NCBI RefSeq assembly: GCF_016808095.1
Contig: NC_068970.1
Span: 12,506,501 to 12,570,500 of the forward strand
Reading direction: 5' to 3'
Source: Vigna angularis
Taxonomy: Eukaryota; Streptophyta; Magnoliopsida; Fabales; Fabaceae
Length of the DNA: 64,000 nt
Below are positions 26,110 to 38,100 of this stretch, piece by piece; the stretch's first letter is position 1, and every line of letters begins with the position of its first letter. Below the pieces are notes generated by a model, which saw only the letters and a program-made list of their open reading frames with translations, made no database searches and was not told the origin of the DNA. Both the position numbers and the translations under genes were made by a program.

Positions 26110-28350
26110 ACTCAGTGCATGTCTGTTTAGATGGTGACTAAGTGTCCGCAGCGGAGAGGGCTTTGTTTTGAACCGATTATTTCTTTCATTTGGACCGGTA
26201 AGTAGTTCTCCCTTTTTCCTTCTCTGTTTTGGAACCTAGGGCATGCTATTCTACTGATTTCATGCAACTAGAAACCTTCTCCTTCAATTTCTTGTCAAAA
26301 CTTAGCTCTAAAGAGTTGTTCTATCACCCATTGGGTGGTTTGTAGGGTATTATGCATTTTGCTGAGAGAGGTTCTGTGGAGTTGATTGTTGTACTGTGAG
26401 AACCCTAGGTAAGGGGAGCTAGTTATCATTTTTGAATTTATTTTGTTGGAATCTGTTTTATAAATGGGTATACATGTTGACTGCTGAACTGATGTGTTGT
26501 TGGATTGTATTTTATATTTTAAGCATGTTGGATGTTATGAACTGAGATATGTGGTTAATGAGACTGTAGTGGTTTGTTTGGGAATCGTTTTGGATGAACG
26601 AAAGGACTATAAATAGAACATGTAGGAAGGGGATGGGGTGAGATTTCTGCTTAGTGTCAATTTGGTAAACAGGTTCAACAGTTAGGCAGAAGGTTTAGGT
26701 TAGTTCAAGGGAAGTGAGGTATTGAAATTGGGCATTTGGGGTCTAGAGCACAATAGGACAGTTTGGACAACTTAGATGGGTTAAATGTAACTTGTTAAGC
26801 ACATAAGGAAGGTCTAAAACATGTTAAAAACAGTAGAATGGATCTTAGGTCATTAGGTTGTTGATTTAGATGTTTTAGAGACTGGAGTGAGTTTTGATCA
26901 CTTGAAAATCATTAGAGGGATGTTAGAAATCACATAAACAGGCTTAACTGGGACATAATAACGATCTAGAGGTCTTAGAAAATGGGAAAGAGGACTAGAA
27001 TTGGTCTAGAGGGTGCAAGTGGGCATAATCTGCAGAATTTGGCGTTCTGCAGATTATGCAGACTCGCTATGCGAGCTGTCTCGCATAGTGAGACCCTGTA
27101 GAGGGTGCTTACTGTCTGAGTCATTCGCTGTGCGAGCTGGTGCGTTGTGCGAATGACCAGAGGGTGTTGCTCTCTATTTGTGGATTCGCTTGGCGAATCC
27201 TGACGCTATGTGACTGGTGGTGGTTTGAAACCACTGCCCCTTTTAATTCAAAGAGCGAATGGGGCGCAAGGTGAGAAGGTTGGGATGGTTGGTCTCTGTC
27301 TTGACTCTCGCTGTGCGACTTGGTAGCGCTATGCGAGAGACTTAATGTCTGTCACTTATGCGAAGTAATTCGCAAGGCGAGTGTGGTGCGCTATGCGAGC
27401 CACTTTAGTTTCGCTATGCGAAACAATGTGTGCGATGCGAGAAGACCTGAGTTTAGTGTTTAATTTCCTTTTGTTTTATAATTAATTAAGTGGTTGTTAC
27501 ACTGTTTGTGAAGCATGTTCTAATATCCATGGCCTTATCTTATGGAGCTTAAATGAGTATGTCTATGCTAATTAAAAGTATATGAGTTGTAAAGGAAAGT
27601 GGTATGATCTCAAGGTTACGGGTATAAGTTTCAAAGTTTAGAATCTCTTGGTGAGATTCTTAGTGTTTAGAATGAGAGTAGGAGCTCAGTCTTGGGGGTC
27701 ATCCTGAAATTCCAATTGTTTTCCTTCTCACGTAGAGAGGATTGCACCATGTGGTGAGGAGTAGCAGGAGGTCTTAGTCTTGGGGGCTTCCAGTATGCCT
27801 CAAGGCCCGGAACAGGCTAACCTTGTGAGTGTGGTAGGGTAGGGAACCCAAGTTTCATAAGCCACCACGAGTGCAAGACCCGCCATAGCTCGACTATCAT
27901 TCTAAAGTCTGGACGAGTCAAGTCTAGAACATAACATGTTAGGATGCGTGTTTATCTTGCTTGATTGAAGTTAACTCTTGCATGCACATATTTTTATAAT
28001 GTATACTTCTTATATAATTAGCTCACCCTTGCTTGTTTGTGTTCGTACTATGTTTGTGTGTGTTTCTTCTTGTGATGATCATCCACTTGGATGGGAGCAG
28101 ATGTCGAGGAGGTTCCCCTGGAACAGGCATTGGAGGAAGATGACGTTGAACCATAGTTTCATTAGGATTTCCTTATTTTAACTTATGTATTTTGAAAAAC
28201 TTTAATATGTAGAACCCATGATATGTTGGAAGACTTAGTACTTCAAGCTTTGACTTTTATAACTTGATGACGTCTTTATTATATATGCACGCCGCTTTGG
28301 AGTCACATTCACTAATATTTTATAATAACAATAATTATTGTTACTAAAAC
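26110..28350. repeat. LTR-like repeat (probable solo LTR or retrotransposon remnant)
   Basis: A composition island (GC much higher than its flanks) without a long open frame. Its right part, read on minus, resembles legume LTRs as remembered: GTGACTCCAAAGCGGCGTGC near 28288-28309 and a TATAATAAAGACGTCATCAAG-like segment. A donor-like CCGGTAAGT near 26197 and an acceptor-like GAGCAG before ATGTCGAGGAGG near 28100 suggest a spliced non-coding transcript on plus. The segment 27900-28230 has a diverged relative at about 60640-60990, supporting repeat status. A cluster of GC-rich palindromes lies at 27024-27450. Exact ends and target duplication were not found, so element type and orientation are uncertain. 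Confidence 0.5.
27024..27450. repeat. Cluster of short GC-rich inverted repeats
   Basis: Words of the form CGCTATGCGA recur a dozen or more times in both orientations. Examples are a stem at 27023-27037/27045-27059 (15 bp, 7-nt loop), CTCGCTATGCGAG at 27063-27075 facing CTCGCATAGTGAG at 27080-27092, and GGATTCGC/GCGAATCC around 27183-27200. They are potential hairpins or protein-binding sites inside the LTR-like repeat. Confidence 0.75.
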
Positions 28351-28999
28351 AATATTTACTTAATTGTTTACTTTAAGTGTCTTAAATATATGTTATTAAA
28401 GATAATTTTACATTTTCTTTTCATTTGCAAGCACAGAGTATAATTTATCCAATACAAAATATTGTGTGGAAAAACTAATCAGATCATTGATAATGGTTAG
28501 AGTATTTAGTAAATTAAAGATAACTACCTAAACTAAAGTTATTTTATACTCTTTTAGTTGAAAATATATTTTAAAAACATTTTAGAAGTTTGTTTAATGG
28601 AATGACGATTAAATGAATAAAAGTATATTTAAAAAACAGTACAATGTAATGCTCACACTATTAACAAAAGGAGAAGATAAATTATTCTTATAATATTAAA
28701 TTAAAATTAAACAGAATAGGTCGTATATTTTCAATCTTAAGATAGGGTAATGTAACATTCAACAATCACATTTTGTAAAGAAAAATTTAAAATGATTTTT
28801 ATGAAGTGAGAAAAGTAAAATAAATAAGCGTGTATTCCTAAAAAAATAAAATGCTACGTGGCATTGGTTTGTCCAAGCACCCACCCCAAGGCCACCTGCA
28901 CGATTCATCTCCATATATTCATTGATTCGGTGTCATCAACCTTCTTCCTCTTTCTCCAATTAGGGCTCAATTTTCACTTTGCTTTCCTTTCTTCTCAAC
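28351..28999. other. Promoter and 5' leader region of the HIG1-domain gene
   Basis: AT-rich until about 28850, then an ACGT-core element (CTACGTGGCA near 28854), a TATA-like CATATATTC near 28914, and a pyrimidine-rich leader up to the ATG at 29000. No other gene was seen. Confidence 0.45.
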
Positions 29000-30241
29000 A
29001 TGTCTGAAGATTTTCTCGAACAAGGGAAGAAGCGAGTCCGGAACCCTTTTGTCCCCATTGGTAAAAACCTCTCCTTTTCAATTTTACGGTTTTTCAATTT
29101 CAATTATCCGCATCTTTCATTTGTTATATTCATGCATTATTTGTTTCGTCTTTCATTCGTCAATATTTCTTTCCGTCCTTTTTTCACTGGAAAGAGGATT
29201 GATGAAAAGAAAGGTTCAGAGGGTTTATAATTAGGAATATTATTTGTTGTTTTAGATAGATATTGGATGGACTTAGAGAGTGAGAAATTGTTGTAATGAT
29301 TTTAGTAGGGACCTATCTTCCATGTTGGAATGGAAGGTGGTGTGATCTAGGGTTGTTGTGTGGACTTGGGACTGCGGTAACAAATGTGAGTGATACGTTA
29401 CTGGTATCGTCTTATGTTGGAGGGGATGAGAAAAAAAAAATCAAAGTTTATAGATTTATGATTATAATTTGCACGGGCATATGTGTGAGACATAATTTGA
29501 AAACCTAAGAATTACTTATTTAATTGGTTTCTTGATGTGCCGAATCTGCTTATATGTAGGTTATCAGTATTTAGATTACCTTGCAATTACTTCACGAAGG
29601 ATTATATGTTAATGGAAGAAATTTACCTTGGTTCTGAACTTTATGTGCAATGCTTGAATTGAATTAACTAATTTTGGGTGTTTGATTCCTGTAACTTTGA
29701 GCTTAGAAATCACTTTTACAGTGGGAAAAGAGTTCGTTTTTTAATATTGACAAAATGTGAACAACATGGCATACATAATGGTAGCATCCAGTGCCTCCCT
29801 TTATAATAAATTCTCTTTCACTCAGCATGCGAGCCTTTGCGTTTCCGAAGGAAGAAACAAGGAATTTGATGATTTCAAATTTAAATTGTAATTTGGGGTG
29901 GAGTATGCATTGGCCTTGGGGAAACATCGATTTTACATTTTTGGTGACTGGAAATGGCTGATATTGATGTTTGTGTTTCTGTTTCACTGGTTGGAACTTG
30001 TTCTTTGTATGGCTGTCTTGTCCTCGTCATTCAACTTATGTTAGTTAAATTTGTTGTGTTAATTTCAGGTGCACTTGTTACTGCTGGTGTTCTCACAGCT
30101 GGCTTAATCAGTTTTAGACAAGGTAATTCTCAGTTAGGTCAGAAGTTAATGAGGGCTCGTGTGGTTGTTCAAGGTGCTACAGTAGCGCTCATGGTTGGAA
30201 CTGCCTTTTATTATGGAGAAAATCCATGGCGATCGAGTTAA
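29000..30241 (+). CDS. HIG1-domain mitochondrial protein (RCF1/HIGD type), two exons
   Basis: Small inner-mitochondrial-membrane protein of the hypoxia-induced-gene (HIG1) family; relatives associate with cytochrome c oxidase and respiratory supercomplexes. Exons 29000-29060 and 30069-30241 (GT-AG, 1-kb intron) give 234 nt, 77 aa. The protein begins MSEDFLEQGKKRVRNPFVPI. It then has a first membrane segment (ALVTAGVLTAGLISF), a loop with QLGQKLMRARVVVQG, which is the conserved HIG1 motif, and a second membrane segment (ATVALMVGTAFYYG), ending ENPWRSS. Length is at the short end for plant members. The long intron holds only chance frames. The single Met near the exon start with continuous family similarity fixes the start. 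Confidence 0.9.
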
Positions 30242-32600
30242 AACTATAGTGGCCGGGAGCAAAAGTTGAAGTTTGTAAGTTTGTGGTTCCTTGTTGGTTT
30301 TAGTTATACTTATGTCCTATCTTGGTCATTTGAGGACCAAAACCTCTGCCCAACATCTCATTTTTTAAAGTTTTATCAGAACACAACGATTGAGTTCACC
30401 CCAATGTACCTTTTTTATATATAGATTATAATGAAATAAACACTCGATTAACCGTTCCTGTCTGGAGAAACAGACTGCAACATGATTATCTTCGTTATGG
30501 TTATAGAAGCCAGGTTTCCAATTATTCTTGGCTCTTGCATTGAAACACTTTGTTTTGACACAAGGATACGGGGAAAAAGGAAATCTAACTTAGCCACTCT
30601 TTTTTGCTCACGAGGAGTATAATGAATGTTGGAAACTATTTTTATTTTTCATACTTAACTTTTGTTTGGTTAGTGAGAAAAAAAATGGAACTGGATATGA
30701 GAATAGGATGGACTGGAAAGTATGTTTGTGGAGACAGTTTCTTTCTGCTGCTCCATAATTTTCTTCCTGCATTCTCATACTTTTTTTTAATCTCTTTTCG
30801 TGTTGTACAGTTCAGGATTTATTTGACTTTTTATTGTATAATTCAAAAGATATTTCTGGATTTTGATTTTCATAAGTTCTTTTAAGAAAGAAAAAATAGT
30901 TTTTGGATTAAACAATTAAGAAGTGACTTTTCTCTCGTTTTCCTTCACCCAACTTACCATGTTTCGTTGATCTGCATTGTTCACTCCTTAAATACTATAT
31001 CTAACTGTCAACGGATGGACTAATCGTTCAACTTTTTCTTTGATTAGTTATTGCATTTGAGAGAGAAATATCTCAAACAACATGACTATGGGTGGCTCAC
31101 CTCTATTATGGTTGCTATAATATCGTACGTCCCTTATTTTTCAAATAACACTCACTGCATTAATATCACTAGTACCTACTCCTAATTATATCAATATTGC
31201 AAAACTTTTTAACCATCTCTTCTAGTAGATTTTCAGAATAAATTTATACAATCGAATCATGCTAATACATTTTCTTAATCTATCTGAATTATTCACAAGA
31301 CTTACATAAAGGAAATATATATATTTTAAGATTTTTTTAAAGATAAGATGCAATATATTGTATAAGATTAAATTTAGTTAATTTTAATATGCAAACTTAA
31401 TAATTTTAATTGAATGCGTGTGTATATATGTATAATACAACATAGCAAATTTAGATAAATATACTACACTTTCAAGCAAAAGACAATTTCATAAAAAATG
31501 TTAACTTTTATTTTATCCGGTTAATTACATTATCAAATTGAAAATGTTATTATCTTATATCATTCAATACTTACATTTATTGGAATTATCTTCCGCATAA
31601 TATGCATTCATATTTTGTAGGCATATCACGTTTTGTCGGTTAAGAAAATTATTCAATTGATCAAGTAATGAATTGCACTAGTCAGATAAAATATCTAAAT
31701 TATTGTTTTAAATGAACTGAAATGTTTCTTAATTTTATTTTTAAAAATTAGGTTGTTAGAAAATTGAACTTCTAAAACTAAACTATGCTGAATTTAAAAA
31801 AAAAATATGATAAAGAAACATATTTAAAATTAAATTTGTAAAAGATGAAGTATGAACGTTAATACTGAAGCAGAGTAAAATATTTAAAGATTGGGATAAT
31901 TAACTAACCTGTCTATTTTGATGATAACAACCTAATTTATTAAATTCGTGTTACATTATATATAATTTAAATTTTTTTAGCAGTATCCTCGGTTAGAGAA
32001 CAATTTACCAAAATGAAGAGAAAATAACATTAAAATAGGTGATCAAGAAATTGTTTTAAGTCAACCTTTAACCCTACACCAAAAACACCAACTTATGTTT
32101 AATGAAAACATTATTCTTTTAGTTTAGAACTATATAGAAGTCTTACAAAATTTACTAATGGTTTTAAATATTATGAAAAAAAAATCGTTTTCTCATTTAA
32201 ATTTTCTAATTTGAAATATACTTATAAATTCACCTTTAAATACAAATAAATGTTTATTAAAATTAATATATTTTCACATGTCATGTATATATATATATAT
32301 ATATTATAATAAAAAAAATAATGATCATACTTGGCACATTTAATACATTATATTAATTAAGGAGACGAATAAAACTCATAAATAAAATATGGTTTTATGA
32401 AAATTTGTGATTTCCATCAAGATGAGGATTATATATGAATTAAAATGAGACTAACATAGTTAGAAAAATTGACCATAGCATGTTAAATTACCGTTGATTC
32501 ATGGAGGAAATAATAAATGGACTTGAAGTGGTGATTGTACCTCCTAGAGTAATAAATTGGAATTAGCTAGGTAATTAATAGGGATTGCACTCACTAGAAA
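30242..32600. other. 3' flank of the HIG1 gene and AT-rich intergenic sequence
   Basis: About 300-600 bases of likely 3' untranslated sequence are followed by AT-rich sequence without coding signal. A short (TA)n run lies near 32286-32304. Confidence 0.55.
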
Positions 32601-32638
32601 AATGGTGAAACATAATTGCCACATTGCCGAACCTTCAT

Positions 32639-32703
32639 ATAACACGTGTTATGTGCCACGTCGACATTCTATCTCCCTCACACCCACCCACTCCCTATAT
32701 ATG
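32639..32703 (+). promoter_or_regulatory. Promoter-like block: palindromic G-box, ACGT element and TATA box
   Basis: A perfect 14-bp palindrome ATAACACGTGTTAT (32639-32652) centres on the G-box CACGTG. A second ACGT element, GCCACGTCGAC, follows at about 32655-32665, and a TATATATG TATA-like box at 32696-32703. A pyrimidine-rich leader-like stretch comes next. This is the spacing expected of a bZIP/bHLH-responsive plant promoter. It has not been tied to a known protein gene. Confidence 0.55.
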
Positions 32704-32724
32704 TGTTTCTCCTCATTTCCTTTT

Positions 32725-33600
32725 TCAATTCTCTTCTTTTCAATTACTCTCTGATCACAACGCCATCACCAAAACGCTACAAGGGTTTCAGGCAAGCCAT
32801 CATTTCCCCCAAATTATAGTTTCACTTCTTTTATGCCATTCCACTTTTCCTCTCTTATCCTCCCTTCCTTTTGATTTTGCACTAATTCAAGCATGCTTAG
32901 CAATAGCAGTTCACGCATTGTTTTTCCTCTATCTTTGGTTAAATGGGTCACCCATAGATCTTTCTACCGGAATCTAGAATAGTTCTTTTCTAACCTTCTT
33001 TGTCGGTATCGGTTCATTCAATCAACGCAAATATGCCTTTTCTCATTTTGCCCTCCGTTGCCGAATTGGTGGCTAGGAAGTTTATCGCAGTAAGACAAGG
33101 AATTTTGGGTATTTGCCTTTGTTTCAAATGGACGCAGTCGTTTGCAAAAGATTTGGACTTTCATGTATTTGCACTTCGTGCCAAATGAAACGTGCACTTG
33201 TGCCACATTGTGTATCACGCACTTTGTATTGCTTATTCCTGCACATTCATCATACCCTTGCATTAGTCACTGTTGCTTGGTGTTCTCCTTTGAACCTGGT
33301 AGCCTTGTGCTTCAATACTTGGAAGGGTGATAATGTTGGTCCGTATTTTATTCACATGGATAGTGTTTGTCTCATTGGGTTGGGATTTTTCACCAGCTTA
33401 AGTATTCTTCTGTCCTTCTGAAATTAGAGGTTTTTTTGTTGCCTTCATCGTAGTTGAAGGATTACTCTTTACTGAGTAAGAATTTGGTGTAACTTTGCCT
33501 GTAGTGTAAATTCTACATGTATGCTCTATGATGAACAGAGCTGTGTAGTATATACCTAAACAACTATGTCTATGTTTCTGTTTAATTTTCCTTGTCCACT
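32725..33600 (+). other. Possible transcript unit of unknown product (non-coding or short peptides)
   Basis: Downstream of the promoter-like block, composition is less AT-rich than its surroundings and resembles transcribed sequence, ending in U-rich 3'-flank-like sequence near 33500-33600. Frames are short: a 13-codon frame at 32833, a 62-codon track frame at 33000-33188 that includes a Met at 33032, and a 102-codon frame at 33113-33421. None shows a known domain and their order would be unusual for one message. It could be a long non-coding RNA, a decayed gene, or a gene whose introns I failed to resolve. No miR399-mimic motif was seen. Confidence 0.3.
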
Positions 33601-35134
33601 TTGTCCTTTTCTGTTTGATCCATGGCTAATGTGCTTTTATTGAGGAAGAATAACCGCTTATTCTTTCAAGTGTTATGTAGAACTTGAAAACTAGGCATTT
33701 CTCTAAACATAATCTATATCAGACATGCAATGAAACGCATTGATGTATCTTAATCAAGTTGTTTCCCTTCGTATATACAGCCTCTCTTGGTTCTTTCTAA
33801 AAGAACACCTCTAAATTGTGAACTGCATTAATTACTTTATTTTATATTCTTATAAAATACCCCAAATCGAGAGGTAGTTTTTAGGTGGAAAGAGATTAAG
33901 TGAATGAAATTAATTTCTGATGTCGAATGATATTTTGAACATTCAATAAAAAAGATAGTTTCTTCGAACATGTACTATCTTTATATGATATAGGGCCTCT
34001 TTCTTCACATATTTGGCTTCTTTTTATGGATCAATATCTATTAAGAAGTGAGTTTAACCTCACAGAACCGCAAGGTGAGGATTCCTATTTATATAATCCA
34101 GAATCTTCAATAGACCTCCTTCACAATCTTCAATACATCTCCAATATCCTTCATGCTGAGTATTATCTTTAAATGATACAGGGTGTAAAAATCTTCAATA
34201 GCCTCCTTCACGTTGAGTATTAACTTTGTATGATATAGGGTGTCTTTCTTTACGGATGTGGCTCCTTTTTAGAGCTCAATATAGATCTTCTTGATCTTGA
34301 TTTTTGTATTTATTAAAAAGTGAGAAGTGAGTTTACATTCTTTCAAAATCGCCACCTTATAAAGTGAGGATTATCCTCACTTACATATTATAAATTTGCA
34401 CCTTGTAAAGTGAGTATACCTCACTTATATATTATGAAAATTTGCTTTATCTTTAGTCAAGATCTCCAACACATCTCTCCCACACTGAGACATGTACATG
34501 TAATGCATGTGGTGGTCCAATAATGGGTGTTATGATAGGCCATACTAATCAGTTTAAATTTAACTCATTCTTACAAAATTGGCTTTAATACCATACTTAG
34601 TTTAAATTTATCTCATTGGCTTGTAAAGTAAGGATTGTCTTCACTTTTATACTCTAATACCATACTAAGTCATAATAGACTCTAATACCGTACTTCAATT
34701 TAAATTTAACTCATCATCATAAAATTGGCTTGTAAAGAAAGGACTGTCTTCACTTATATACGGTAAAGTAACCTTATCCTTAGTTAATGTGAGATCTCCA
34801 ACAACATCAAGACAATTAAAGTTTCTTATATTTGGGTTTTCTGCTTCTCTGTATCATTTATCAGCTTATGGTGAATCTTTTTCGGACAAAAATATGTTTT
34901 GGTTTGATATGTAGGGCACCCCAGAAACATATTGAGCTTATATATCAAGTTCCTAATCCTATTTTAAATTTAACACAAATGAATAGAGCTTATATAGACT
35001 GCACATTGAAATTGGGTTTTGTTTTCGTATCTTCCAATTTGATGGAGATGAGAACAGATATGTACATTTGGCAGATATTAAACTTTCTTTATTGTATCTG
35101 TAGCAGGTTGAAATAAGTGATTTGTATAATCAAA
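33601..35134. other. Intergenic stretch including a legume dispersed repeat
   Basis: AT-rich sequence containing the repeat cluster at about 33960-34810 (listed). The last 100-300 bases are the leader/promoter of the ubiquitin-conjugating enzyme gene. Confidence 0.5.
33960..34810. repeat. Repeat cluster with recurring GGCTTGTAAAG / ACTTATATA and TCTCCAACA words
   Basis: Several imperfect units carry CTTGTAAAGTGAGGAT-like and CTTCACTTATATA-like segments, TTTAAATTTAACTCAT, CTAATACC followed by TACTTAG/TACTAAG, and AGATCTCCAACA. A second local family repeats CTTCAATAG followed by CTCCTTCAC and GATATAGGG or GATACAGGG. Such words are common in legume dispersed (retrotransposon-derived) repeats. 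Ends could not be fixed. Confidence 0.6.
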
Positions 35135-35162
35135 ATGTCATCTCCGAGCAAGAGAAGAGAAA

Positions 35163-38100
35163 TGGATGTTATGAAATTGTAAGTAGACTGTTTTAATGAG
35201 TGTTTATGGTTACATTATTTTTAACTGTTTGAATTATTTACTGTATATTTTTTCTATAAGTAGGTGGCAAGCGGTATACTCAAATTCTTTTAAATGTATT
35301 ATGGTTAGTTTGTTTTGACTGTTAGTATGACGTGATGAGTAAGCACATTTGGCACATTGTAGGTTATTTTCTCGAGGTATCATTTTATCTTGAAACCACG
35401 TTCATAATGTGGGTGGGTTTGAGTAAGTTTAATTTGGCTTAAAGAGAAGCCCCTTTAAAAACTAAAGCTCAATTACACTAAAGGACCTGAACTACTTTGT
35501 TGAAATGAAATAGCCATTATATATAATAATTTGTAAGATTTATAATGGATTAAAATTTTTCCAAATCCGTTGAAGTGCATGCCTTTCCTAACTTACCATA
35601 ATTTTTTGTTTTTGTTAATTACTAAATACCGTGTAGTTTTGTTTTCAAGTTAAAATATCTGTTATTTGATCGGTGAGAAGCTTACAAGACGCTGAAAATC
35701 AGATTTGAAGGGGCCTAATGTGATTGTTGGAAAACTTCTTTAATTGCAGTCACCCCTTCGTTGAAAAGGGCTCCTTGAGGGAGGCCTTTTCATAAAGGCC
35801 GAGTTAAGGATTATAGTGGGTGGCCACCAGGACGTGTCTTCTTGATAGTTGAGATCTCATATCAACTGGAGATGAGTCATGTAGTGATTTTAAAGTTTAG
35901 AGACTCCTTATTTTTTTCTAATTTAGTAGTTAATTCTAAGAGTAATAAATAAACAAATTACGGGGATTCATGATAAAGAAAAACTTCAGTGATAAAAAGA
36001 GGGTTAACAAGAGGGTTAAGTGATAAAAAGTAGACTTTGGAGTTAAGTTTAGAAATGCAATACTTGATAGGAAATTTGTTTTCCCCATTTATTAACATTC
36101 ATGATAGAAGGCAGGATTATGAATTGACTGTTTCTGTCATGAAAAATCACCTCGAAGTGACAATCAAATTCATCATAGTATAAGGCAGGATTATGAATTG
36201 ACTGTTTCTGTCATGAAAAATCACCTCGAAGTGACAATCAAATTCATCATAGTATGATATGCCAAGCACAGAATCCAACACCAAAATTAAAAAGAAAAAA
36301 AATTGCTTATGATTTTCACCATCACATTACGTTTTAGCATAAGCTGACTTTTAGTCATAACATAGACTTTGCCCTTTTCAGTGGGAATAAGGATCTGCAA
36401 ATTACTAAGAACAATTGAGGAAATTAAAAAGAAGCGAAAAAGAACATTCTTACCTAGTTTTGGTCTGTTGGCAGTTTATGTTTTCCCCATGGTGCCTTTT
36501 CTTGTGTCATACAATCATATTTCCCTGTGGTAGGGGACTAAACCACTGCTTTTTTTATAATTTTATTTTTCAGAGGAACATTCCCTCTACTTTCCTTTTC
36601 TGCCTCCCAAAAATTAAATGTCTTAACAACATATGATACTTGCTATTCTTTACATCGCTCAATTAGTAAAACTCTGTTGGTCTTGTAATGAGTTATTATA
36701 GGTTTTTGACTAAGTGACGATGATATGTTGGTGTGTTGGTAGCATAATCATTTATGCATATTTTTTTTGCCTAAATAAAAGGTGTTACACTGAAAGATGC
36801 CATAGTATTATGTGGTGCCACTTGGTACTTATAGGCTGTTATCACAATGAACTGGTAGATATCGTTACAGGAACATGATCAGAGAGTGTAGTCAAACTTT
36901 AAATTATATAATTTAGTAACCTGTGCCTAACAACAATATCAAGTGACTTTTGTATGCTTCAAATGCATTGCATAATTGGTGAGGCATATGAAGTATGTGC
37001 ATTTCTATTAGGACCCAAAAAAAACAAAGTCGCAAAAGCCTAGTATGAGTAAACTTTCCAACGAACAATTGTAGGAGAAAAAAAGGTAATTATACCCCCA
37101 TTTCTCTTATAAGCTAAAATTAATTTATGAAGCTCAAATTTTCAAAAGCTATATCATCGAGCTTCTCAGTTGACATATGTGAAGTTAATTTTAACTTAGG
37201 AGAGAAATTCCATTCATTTTCTCTCTCTCCTTTTTTTTTCTGCTAAAAGTACTTGTTAAAAGTTTATCCAAATGGTGTCAAGGGCTTGAACTTTTTGAGG
37301 GATTTGGCATTGATCAAATGCTGCTAATATACTATCATCAGTCTAGAATTTGAAAGCGTATGCATGTACTAATTTGTAAATTCATGTTGATGACTGTTCC
37401 TTATATCTGTTGGATGAACTGAAGTCCAAGACTATCACTCTTGGCATTTTATCCACATGGTCATGTATGCTCGATTACTCGCAGCAAGTTTTTTTTTGTA
37501 GTCATATTTCTCAAACATTCCTTACTTCTTTTCAGGATGATGAGCGATTATGCAGTGGAGACGATAAACGATGGACTTAGTGAATTCAATGTTGAGTTTC
37601 ATGGTCCAAAAGAAAGTACTGTCAAAATTCTTTGGTTAACCTACACTTATGTTTGATGAAACTGTAAATGTGTACGAAGAATTACTTACCACTCAATTTT
37701 TTTAAAATAAATATTTCCCCTTTTTTCCTTTCTCAAGACAAAAGAGGGAAGACAAAGAGTTTGATGAGAAGCTGCTTTATTTCTATCAGCACAAATGTCC
37801 ATATAATATCTGCATGCTATACTTCTTCTTCTAGCTTGACACTGGTTTCCTTGTCTTTAAATGGGGTTGTGAGCACAAAGATCAATTACTTGTCTTTAAG
37901 TTATTTGGTTGTTCTTTGATTTATCACATTTACGTGATTGTTGCAGGTCTTTATGAAGGCGGTGTCTGGAAAATTCGTGTTGAGCTTCCTGATGCTTACC
38001 CATATAAATCCCCTTCTATTGGCTTTGTGAACAAAATATTCCATCCTAATGTCGATGAGTTGTGAGCACTTCATATGCTATTAGTCAATCTTTATTTTTT

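Noticed and set aside
27024..27450. CRISPR-like array
   Set aside because: The repeated words are short palindromes of irregular spacing and orientation in a plant genome; there are no regular spacers or cas genes.
32725..33600. IPS1/At4-type miR399 mimic RNA
   Set aside because: The conserved mimic motif of that RNA family was not found in the transcript-like stretch.
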